Shown here one piece after another: positions 7,959 to 15,894 of a stretch of DNA of 15,894 bases. Below the pieces are notes generated by a model, which saw only the letters and a list, made by a program, of their open reading frames with translations, was not told the DNA's origin and did no database searches. Position 1 is the stretch's first letter, and the number at the start of each line of letters is the position of its first letter. The translations under genes and the position numbers were made by a program. This DNA is from Aminidesulfovibrio sp040307135 (GTDB lineage Bacteria; Desulfobacterota; Desulfovibrionia; Desulfovibrionales; Desulfovibrionaceae): contig JAWRKD010000118.1 of the NCBI GenBank assembly GCA_040307135.1, forward strand, positions 1 to 15,894. The letters run 5' to 3'.

Positions 7959-8560
7959 AGGAGGTCTATCTCCACCAGAGGCTCCTCCAGGCTGTGCGCC
8001 AGCCAGGAACGCAACGGCCCGCGCAGCAGGGTCTCGCGCAGGGGAAAGGCCGGGGTGTCGCCCAGCAGGTCCAGGGTCTCCAGGAAGTCGAGGATCTTGT
8101 GCGGAGACAGGCGGTCCACGCCCTCCAGGGGCTCGCGCACCCAGGCCAGGAGTTGCTTGTCCAGCCGCCAGTGGCGGCGCAGGAGTTCGTGCAGAAGAAA
8201 GAGGCGCTCGCGCGGAGGCAGGCTCTCCACCAGCGCGCTCAGGTGCTCCACGGCGATGCGCCGGGCCTGGAGGAAGTCCGCCGCCGCCAGCCAGCCCGGG
8301 CGTCCCAGTCCCAGCAAGGCCTTGATCCCGGCCTGGGCCGCCGGGGGATTGCCCGCCAGGGAGGCGCAGGCCCCGGCCAGGAGACAGGCGGCCTCGGCCC
8401 CGGCGTGCAGGGCGTCCGGGTCCCGGGGGTCCCGCTCCAGGGCCCGTGTCAGGGGCTCCGTGAGCCGGAGCATCTCGTCCAGGGAGTCCGGCTTGAACCC
8501 GACGGCCAGGCGTCGCAGGCTGACGGCCGCGTCATGGGCGGCACGGGCATTGGGGGTCAT
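7948..8560 (-). CDS. Mirror copy of the truncated helical protein
   Basis: Identical to 7335-7947 in inverted orientation, starting at ATG 8560 and running leftwards to the axis after 204 codons. The two truncated copies meet 3' end to 3' end at the axis, so neither carries the true C-terminus. Its read-through frame, ending at 7292, has exactly the same sequence as the plus-strand chimera, as a zero-spacer palindrome requires. Confidence 0.7.
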
Positions 8561-8613
8561 GCTCAATCAGCTCATCCGAGAGGCTGCGGCGTGTCAAGGA
8601 TAATGAGGGGGAC

Positions 8614-9447
8614 TCACGCGGACCGCGTGGCGATCCAGTCCAGGACCAGGGCGGGATTGACCTGGGCGGTCAGGGCATCCTGGCCCTGGGCCAGGGCCAG
8701 ATCCAGGCGGCGCAAGGCCGGGGCGTCGAAGAGCCGGGCCAGGCGCACGGCCTCCGGGGCCTCGCTCCCGCTCAGGGCCAGGGCCAGGACCCGCATGATC
8801 TCCGTGAGCACGCGCTGGGCCATGTCCCGGTCCAGGGCGCCCTTGCCCATGGTGCGGCCGAACCAGCCCCTGCCGCTCTCCCAGAAGCCCAGCAGGGCCT
8901 CGCGCCATTCCCCGGTCCCCGGCTCCGCGGCGTCGGCCAGGGGCCAGGCCAGGGTCAGGACGAAGCTGCGCGAGACCAGGGTGGGCAGAAGCCGTTCGCG
9001 CTGCGGGGCGGTGAGCACGAAGACGTTGCCGGGCCGCGGCTCCTCCAGGGTCTTGAGCAGGGTGTTGGCGATGAACTCGTTGAGATTCTGGGCCTCGGGG
9101 AAGATCGTGACGCGGCAGCCCTCACCGTGGGGCGGCTGGCCCCAGACCGGCCGCAGTTCGCGGACCTTCTCCACGTCTGACTTGTTGTTGCCTGCGGGGT
9201 GCTCCTCGAAGAACTGCTTGTCCACCACGATGAGATCGCGGAACACGCGCTCATCGATCTGGCGGCAGGTCTCGCAGGTCCGGCAGCCGCCCTGGGGGCA
9301 GTTGAGCCGCCTGGCCCAGGCCAGGGCCATATCCTGGCGCTCGGCGGCCGAGCCGCCCTCCAGCACCAGGCTCTGGGGCGGTTGCGCGGCCAGGGCGTTC
9401 AGACGCCGCCGCACGTGCTCCTGGCGGTCCGGGGTCCGGCTGTCCAT
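8614..9447 (-). CDS. holB: Mirror copy of the delta-prime-like clamp-loader subunit
   Basis: Same 277-residue protein as at 6448-7281, with the same four-cysteine zinc module, degenerate Walker A and SRS motif. ATG 9447 lies 7 nt downstream of the mirrored purA stop. There is no sequence difference, so nothing suggests an independent paralogue. Confidence 0.85.
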   Translation of the reverse strand: MDSRTPDRQEHVRRRLNALAAQPPQSLVLEGGSAAERQDMALAWARRLNCPQGGCRTCETCRQIDERVFRDLIVVDKQFFEEHPAGNNKSDVEKVRELRPVWGQPPHGEGCRVTIFPEAQNLNEFIANTLLKTLEEPRPGNVFVLTAPQRERLLPTLVSRSFVLTLAWPLADAAEPGTGEWREALLGFWESGRGWFGRTMGKGALDRDMAQRVLTEIMRVLALALSGSEAPEAVRLARLFDAPALRRLDLALAQGQDALTAQVNPALVLDWIATRSA

Positions 9448-9454
9448 GCCCGGC

Positions 9455-10729
<1,275 letters not shown>

Positions 10730-10756
10730 TCCTCACTCCTCGCGGCGGACAGAATC

Positions 10757-10812
10757 CCGCCCGCGGGCGGAAGGCCTCCCTTCCGCTCCTGTTCCTCGGC
10801 CGGAAGCCGGCC
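10757..10812 (-). promoter_or_regulatory. Mirror copy of the purA leader hairpins
   Basis: Reverse complement of 5083-5138, with the same three GC-rich hairpins between the hypothetical gene and purA and no U-run. Function is unproven, as in the left arm. Confidence 0.35.
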
Positions 10813-11198
10813 TACTTCTTCTTGGGTTGCAGCTTGAGAACCTTGCCCGGCTTCGGCCCCTTGGGCTTGTCCGCGCCGGGGCCGTCCTCCCCGGACGGCG
10901 CGCCCTTGGCGTCCTTGGCGGACGGCTTGGGCGGGGCCGTGAGCGCGGCCAGATCGATGCTGCCGGGTTCCTCGGGACGGCGGGACAGGGCCCAGTTGTA
11001 GTTGAACAACTGGTTCTTGAGCCGCATGGCCTGGATCACGCCGAAAAGGAGGGCTGCCTCCTCCCAGCGTTTGGTGGGTTCGAAGCGCCGCACGATCTCG
11101 GCGTACTTCTCCCAGAGGTCCATGAGAGAGGCCTCGTCGTAGGCGTTGATCTGCTTGGCGATCTTGAGGAGCGCCCGCTCCATGTAGCTTTCGGACAT
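10812..11198 (-). CDS. Mirror copy of the small lysine/proline-rich hypothetical protein
   Basis: Same 128-residue protein as at 4697-5083: helical N-terminal domain, disordered basic tail ending PKKK, start at ATG 11198. It diverges from the mirrored purH-like gene at 11371. Confidence 0.8.
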   Translation of the reverse strand: MSESYMERALLKIAKQINAYDEASLMDLWEKYAEIVRRFEPTKRWEEAALLFGVIQAMRLKNQLFNYNWALSRRPEEPGSIDLAALTAPPKPSAKDAKGAPSGEDGPGADKPKGPKPGKVLKLQPKKK

Positions 11199-11244
11199 GA
11201 GCCCTGCCGTCGTCCTCCTGAAAATTCGGCGCAATGCCGACTCC

Positions 11245-11273
11245 CCCATACCAGAAAGCGCGCGGTCCGCCAA
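11245..11273 (-). promoter_or_regulatory. Mirror candidate promoter for the hypothetical-purA operon
   Basis: On the minus strand, TTGGCG (11273-11268), a 17-bp spacer and TATGGG (11250-11245) with an upstream TG. Same strength and uncertainty as the left-arm copy. Confidence 0.45.
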
Positions 11274-11308
11274 CGGTTATCTGCCCGGGTCCCCGGGACG
11301 GGCCGGGT

Positions 11309-11337
11309 TTGCCCGCGCAGGAAGGCTGTGCTATGTA
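11309..11337 (+). promoter_or_regulatory. Mirror candidate promoter for the purH-like operon
   Basis: TTGCCC (11309-11314), a 17-bp spacer and TATGTA (11332-11337), 33 nt before ATG 11371. A GGAG ribosome site follows at 11361-11364. Confidence 0.5.
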
Positions 11338-11370
11338 CTTCTCCCCACATCGGACAACCCGGAGCAGCCC

Positions 11371-12645
11371 ATGAGCGACCTCAAGAAAATGTACTCCACC
11401 CTCCAGCGGGACCCCTTTCCCGGGGACCTGACCCTGAGCCTGGGGGGCCAGACCCTGGTCTTCCGCAAGCGCACCTGGGAGATCGGCGGCGAGAGCCTGG
11501 GCCTGCGCTACGGCGAGAATCCGGACCAGCCCGCGGCCCTCTACGAACTGGCCGAGGGCGGGCTCACGGTGGGCGGAGTGGCCTTCCGCGGCCCGGGCAA
11601 GGGCCTGGTCTCGGCCCTCACCGAGGAGCAGATGATCCAGTCCGGCAAGCACCCGGGCAAGATCAACCTCACGGACGTGGACAACGGCCTGAACATCCTC
11701 CAGTACCTCTCGGCCAAGCCCGCGGCCGTGATCCTCAAGCACAACAACCCCTGCGGCGCGGCCTGGACCGGCGACGGCCCGGCCGCGGCCCTGGAGCGGG
11801 CCTTCCTTTCGGACCGCATCGCGGCCTTCGGCGGGGCCATCGTCATCAACCGCAGCCTGGACAAGGCCACGGCCGAACTCATCGACTCGGCCTACTTCGA
11901 GGTGGTGGCGGCCCCGGAGTACGACGAAGGCGCGGTGGAAATCCTCAAACACCGCAAAAACCTGCGCATCCTGCGCATCCCGGGCATCGCGGAGCTGGAC
12001 AAGCTCGCCCGCGAGCCCTTCCTGGACGTGAAGTCGCTCATGGACGGCGGGCTCGTGCTCCAGTTCTCCTTCCGCAACCGCATCCTGGACGCCGCCGACT
12101 TCCTCCCGGCCACGGCCGAGAAGGACGGCAACAGCTTCGCCGCGCGCAAACCCACGAAACAGGAGGCCGAAGACCTCCTCTTCGCCTGGGCGGTGGAGGC
12201 CGGCGTCACCTCCAACTCCATCCTCATGGTGCGCGGCGGAGTGACCACGGCCATCGGCACCGGCGAGCAGGACCGCGTGGGCTGCGTGGACCTGACCGTG
12301 ACCAAGGCCCGCACCAAGTACGCGGACCTGCTCTCCTTCCGCGAGCTGAACCTGTCCATCTACGAGCTGGAGCTCAAGGCCCGCGAGGACAAGGCCCTGG
12401 CCGCCAAGCTCGACGACATCCGGGGCCGCGCCCTGGAGGCCCGTGGCGGCCTGCCCGGCTCGGTGGCCGTGTCCGACGGCTTCTTCCCCTTCCGCGACGG
12501 CGTGGACCTGCTCATCGCCCAGGGCGTCACGGCCATCGCCCAGCCCGGCGGCTCCATCCGCGACCACGAGGTGATCCAGGCCGTGAACCAGGCCAGCCCG
12601 CAGGTGGCCATGGTCTTCACCGGGCAGCGCTCGTTCCGGCACTAG
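11371..12645 (+). CDS. purH: Mirror copy of the AICAR transformylase (PurH-like)
   Basis: Same 424-residue single-domain transformylase as at 3250-4524, including KHNNPCGAA and the terminal FTGQRSFRH. The IMP cyclohydrolase domain is missing here too. The next gene begins 17 nt downstream. Confidence 0.93.
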   Translation: MSDLKKMYSTLQRDPFPGDLTLSLGGQTLVFRKRTWEIGGESLGLRYGENPDQPAALYELAEGGLTVGGVAFRGPGKGLVSALTEEQMIQSGKHPGKINLTDVDNGLNILQYLSAKPAAVILKHNNPCGAAWTGDGPAAALERAFLSDRIAAFGGAIVINRSLDKATAELIDSAYFEVVAAPEYDEGAVEILKHRKNLRILRIPGIAELDKLAREPFLDVKSLMDGGLVLQFSFRNRILDAADFLPATAEKDGNSFAARKPTKQEAEDLLFAWAVEAGVTSNSILMVRGGVTTAIGTGEQDRVGCVDLTVTKARTKYADLLSFRELNLSIYELELKAREDKALAAKLDDIRGRALEARGGLPGSVAVSDGFFPFRDGVDLLIAQGVTAIAQPGGSIRDHEVIQAVNQASPQVAMVFTGQRSFRH

Positions 12646-12662
12646 GGCGGGCGCAGGCGCAC

Positions 12663-14711
12663 ATGACGAAGGTAAGCGGTTTCCTCCACCCCGGCTGCGT
12701 GGTGGAGTTCATGCAGGGCAACGCCGTGCAGCTGGCCTGGGTCCTGGAGGAATCCTCCGGACGCCTGCGCCTGCTCACGGCCACCAAGCGCGAGGCGGCC
12801 CTGTCCGCCTCCCGCGTCCTGCCCTGGTCCGGCCCCGAGCACCCGGCCCAGGCCGGCCGCCAGGAAATCCTCGACCGCCTGGCCGCGCACCAGCGCCGCC
12901 GCGAGGAGCTGGAGGCCCAGGTCAAGGCCCTGGAGATCTGGGACATGGCCCAGGGCGAGGTGGATCACGCACCGGCCCAGTGGTTCGCCGGGCTGGTCTG
13001 GGAAAAGCCCGGCCCCGACGAGATCGCGGCCATGGGCCGGGCCCTGCTGGCGGCCAAGACGCACTTCAAGTTCCAGCCTCCGGACTTCGAGGTCCATCCC
13101 GCGGACAAGGTGGAGGCCCGGCTGCGCCAGCAGACCGAGATGCGCGAGCGCGAGCTGCTGCTGGACGGCGGCCAGGCCCTGTTCAAGGCCCTCTGGGAGC
13201 GCACCCGCTCCGGCCGCCAGACCGCCCTGCCCGACCTGGACGAAGACACGGCGCTCCGGCTCAAGGCCCTGCTCTTCGCGGCCATGGCCAAGAATCTCAA
13301 CGAGGCCGAGGCCAAGCTCTGGGACTCCCTGCGCAAGGGCCTGCCCGAACACCCGTACCTGGCCCTGCTCCTGGCCGAGGCCTGGGAGCTGGTCTCCGCG
13401 CACCACAACCAGCTCCTGGACGAGGTTGGCTATCCCTGGGGCGACGCCTGGAGCGCGGCCTTCGCCGCGGAGATCGAGGGCCAGGTCGCGGCCTTTGATG
13501 CTGCCCGGCAGGAGCCCGAGCCCCTGCCCCTGGTGAGCATCGACGCGCCCACCACCCGGGACATCGACGACGCCTTCCACATCGAGCCCGGGCCGGACGG
13601 CGGCTTCCGGCTCTGGATCGCCCTGGCCCGGCCCAACGTCACCTGGACCTTCGGCTCGCCCCTGGACCAGGCCGTGTTCCAGCGCAGCACCAGCCTCTAC
13701 CTGCCCGAGGGCACCAGCCACATGATGCCCGAGCGCCTGGGCACGGACCTCTTCAGCCTGCGCGCAGGCCAGCCCCGGGCCGCCCTGCTGGTGGAGATGG
13801 TCCTCGACGCCGAGGGCCTGCCCGTGTCCGTGACCCCGCGCTGCGCCTGGGTCCGGGTGGAAGCGAACATTTCCTATGCCGCGGCCGAGGAGGCCCTGGA
13901 CGCAGGCCGCGACGAACGCCTGGCCCTGGGCCTGCGCCTGGCCGAAAAGCGCATCGCCCGCCGCGTGGAGCGCGGGGCCTCGGTGATCCAGAAGCCCGAG
14001 CCCGAGATCATCCTGGAGGGCGGCGGCCGGGACGTGCGCGTGCGCATCGAGCTCAAGGAGCCCCACCCCAAGGCCGAGCTCGTGATCAGCGAATTCATGA
14101 TCCTGGTCAACGCGGCCCTGGCTGGCTGGGCCGCGGAGCGCGGCGTGCCCCTGCTCCACCGGACCCAGGACATCGCCCTGCCCCAGGACGCGGCGGGCAT
14201 CTTCACCGAGCCTTCGGACATCTTCGGCGCGGTGAAGCTGCTCACCCCGCCCAGCCTGGAGCTGGCCCCCCGCCGCCACGCGGCTCTGGGCGTGCCCGCC
14301 TACAGCCCCATCTCCTCGCCCATCCGGCGCTACACCGACCTGCTCAACCTGGGCCAGGTCTCGGCCTTCCTGGAAACCGGCGCGCCGCGCCTCACGGCCG
14401 CGGAGCTGGAGACGCTCCTGCCGCACCTCTCGGCCCGCATCCAGGCCGTGTCCCAGGTGCAGCGCTTCCGGCCGCGCTACTGGAAGCTGGTCTATCTGGC
14501 CCAGCAGGGCCGCAGGCCGCACGACGCCGTGCTGGTGGACGACTCCGGCCCCTACCCCACCCTGGCCCTGCCGCAGTATCAGATCAACGTCCGCGCCCCG
14601 CGCCAGATGCTCGGGGACAAGCTCTATCCCGGCCAGCGCTTCGAGGTGGTCTTCGGCCGCATCGACGCCCTGACCAACGAGCTGAAGGTGCTGGAAGCCC
14701 GGGAGGCCTAG
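12663..14711 (+). CDS. Mirror copy of the RNB-family exoribonuclease
   Basis: Same 682-residue protein as at 1184-3232, with the four catalytic aspartates of the RNB motif and the SPIRRYTDL block. The start at ATG 12663 and the weak ribosome site are unchanged. Confidence 0.92.
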   Translation: MTKVSGFLHPGCVVEFMQGNAVQLAWVLEESSGRLRLLTATKREAALSASRVLPWSGPEHPAQAGRQEILDRLAAHQRRREELEAQVKALEIWDMAQGEVDHAPAQWFAGLVWEKPGPDEIAAMGRALLAAKTHFKFQPPDFEVHPADKVEARLRQQTEMRERELLLDGGQALFKALWERTRSGRQTALPDLDEDTALRLKALLFAAMAKNLNEAEAKLWDSLRKGLPEHPYLALLLAEAWELVSAHHNQLLDEVGYPWGDAWSAAFAAEIEGQVAAFDAARQEPEPLPLVSIDAPTTRDIDDAFHIEPGPDGGFRLWIALARPNVTWTFGSPLDQAVFQRSTSLYLPEGTSHMMPERLGTDLFSLRAGQPRAALLVEMVLDAEGLPVSVTPRCAWVRVEANISYAAAEEALDAGRDERLALGLRLAEKRIARRVERGASVIQKPEPEIILEGGGRDVRVRIELKEPHPKAELVISEFMILVNAALAGWAAERGVPLLHRTQDIALPQDAAGIFTEPSDIFGAVKLLTPPSLELAPRRHAALGVPAYSPISSPIRRYTDLLNLGQVSAFLETGAPRLTAAELETLLPHLSARIQAVSQVQRFRPRYWKLVYLAQQGRRPHDAVLVDDSGPYPTLALPQYQINVRAPRQMLGDKLYPGQRFEVVFGRIDALTNELKVLEAREA

Positions 14712-14759
14712 CCGCCCCCCTGTTGCAACGCCTCCTCCCCCGGAGTAAGAACGGCCAGC

Positions 14760-15894
14760 ATGTGCGCAGACCGGAACACCCCCTCCCCGGCCCCGGGGCG
14801 CAGGACCCGCGTGGCCTACGTCATCGGCGGCCTGCCCTTCGGGGGCGTGGAGAACTGGCTCTACGACCTGGCTGTGGCCCTCAAGCACGATCCCGAGCTG
14901 GAGGCGCACATCATCAACGTCTCGGGCACCGGGCTCAAGACCCCGGAATTCTTCGACGCGGGCCTGAACATCCGCTGCACGGCCCAGGACAAGTCCGCGC
15001 TCAAGACCCACAGCCTGGGCACGGTCCTGGCCGTGCGCCGGGCCCTGCGGGATGTCCGGCCGGACATCGTGCACACCCTGCAATTCTCCGGCGACTATTT
15101 CGGCCGCCTGGCGGCCTGGGGCCTGGACGCGCCCGTGGTGACGCACATCAGGAACGTGAAGAGCGAGCGCTCCTGGCGGCGGCGGGCCATCAACCGCCTG
15201 CTCTCCCTGCGCACGGACCTCTATCTCTCCGTGTCGCAGGCCGCGGTGGAGACCATCCGGCGCGAGCACAACCTGGCCGGGCGGCCCGTGCAGGTGCTCT
15301 ACAACGCGGTGAACCCGGCCAAGCTCGACGTGCCGCCGCACGACCTCAAGGCCCTCTTCGGCCTGGACGGCCCCGTGGTCCTGGGCGTGGGGCGGCTGGT
15401 GGCCCAGAAGAACTTCCATAAGCTCATCGAGGCGTTCCGGCTGGTGCTGGAGCAGGTTCCCGAGGCCGGGCTGGTCATCGTGGGCGACGGCCCGGAACGG
15501 GAGCGCCTGGAACGCCTGGCGGCCGATCCCGCCCTGCGCGGCCGGGCCGTGCTGGCCGGGTACCGGGAGAACGCCGAGATCCCCCGCTTCCTGCGGGCCG
15601 CCAGCCTCCTGGCCATGCCCTCGGACTACGAGGGCCTGCCCGTGACCCACGTGGAGGCCCTGTTCTGCGGCCTGCCCGCGGTCATCTCCGAGCACGTGCC
15701 GTCCATCGAGGTCGCGCCGGACTGCTCCCTGGTCTGCCGCACCGAGAGCGCGGACATCGCGGCCAAGATCACCACCCTGCTCCAGGACGCGGACCTGCGC
15801 CGCCGCATGGGCGAGAACGCCCGCCTGCGCGCCCGGGACCTGACCATGGACCTCTACGTGCAGCGGCTCAAGGCCGTGTACCGCGGCCTGCTGG
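14760..15894 (+). CDS. Mirror copy of the glycosyltransferase, 3' end missing
   Basis: Same 378 visible codons as at 1-1135, ending at the window edge without a stop at exactly the corresponding base. That both copies are cut at the same base is a main reason to think the window is a complete palindromic contig and not a chance slice. The EX7E motif and other GT4-type blocks are identical. Confidence 0.9.
   Translation, partial: MCADRNTPSPAPGRRTRVAYVIGGLPFGGVENWLYDLAVALKHDPELEAHIINVSGTGLKTPEFFDAGLNIRCTAQDKSALKTHSLGTVLAVRRALRDVRPDIVHTLQFSGDYFGRLAAWGLDAPVVTHIRNVKSERSWRRRAINRLLSLRTDLYLSVSQAAVETIRREHNLAGRPVQVLYNAVNPAKLDVPPHDLKALFGLDGPVVLGVGRLVAQKNFHKLIEAFRLVLEQVPEAGLVIVGDGPERERLERLAADPALRGRAVLAGYRENAEIPRFLRAASLLAMPSDYEGLPVTHVEALFCGLPAVISEHVPSIEVAPDCSLVCRTESADIAAKITTLLQDADLRRRMGENARLRARDLTMDLYVQRLKAVYRGLL

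Larger units (their letters stand above)
11199..11370. promoter_or_regulatory. Mirror copy of the divergent control region
   Basis: Reverse complement of 4525-4696. It holds the same two outward-facing candidate promoters and the short central GC palindrome. Confidence 0.6.

Noticed and set aside
7900..7995. A hairpin telomere of a linear replicon, or a replication origin palindrome
   Set aside because: The axis interrupts a coding gene in a housekeeping operon. There is no telomere resolvase gene nearby, no AT-rich or iteron region and no DnaA-box cluster. It is kept only as a remote alternative to an artefact.

Overview
The window is one perfect inverted repeat. The left arm (1-7947) is followed with no spacer by its exact reverse complement (7948-15894), so base x pairs with base 15895-x. 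Every open reading frame I compared has an identical mirror partner, and the stretches I read base by base (both window ends, the axis, the intergenic regions and gene starts) match exactly. I did not compare all 7947 positions by hand. The window therefore holds one ~7.9 kb gene set written twice. Because the ends are symmetric about the axis, the window is probably a whole contig, not an arbitrary slice of a chromosome.

The organism looks like a GC-rich bacterium, most plausibly a deltaproteobacterium of the Desulfovibrio type. This is inferred from the strong G/C third-position bias, the AICAR transformylase lacking the IMP cyclohydrolase domain, and the mixture of purine and housekeeping genes. 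It is not proven by any marker gene.

Layout of the left arm. On the minus strand, transcribed leftwards from a shared control region near 4525-4696, are a stand-alone AICAR transformylase (purH-like, 3250-4524), an RNase II/RNB-family exoribonuclease (1184-3232) and a family-4-type glycosyltransferase cut off by the window end (1-1135). On the plus strand, transcribed rightwards from the same region, are a small lysine-rich hypothetical protein (4697-5083), adenylosuccinate synthase purA (5166-6440), a DNA polymerase III delta-prime-like subunit (6448-7281) and an unrecognised helical protein (7335-7947) cut by the axis. The right arm repeats all of this in mirror order.

The two purine genes act on either side of IMP: the PurH-like enzyme makes FAICAR, the precursor of IMP, and PurA commits IMP to AMP. 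They diverge from one 172-bp region with plausible sigma70-type promoters on both strands, which suggests coordinated expression. No stretch over 300 bp lacks a gene. I saw no tRNA, rRNA, CRISPR array, transposase, phage gene or telomere resolvase.

I do not see a convincing new biological system. The outstanding feature is the palindrome itself. Its zero spacer, perfect identity, symmetric ends and an axis inside a gene point first to a fold-back amplification or assembly artefact. A real inverted duplication or hairpin-ended replicon is a less likely alternative that can be tested.
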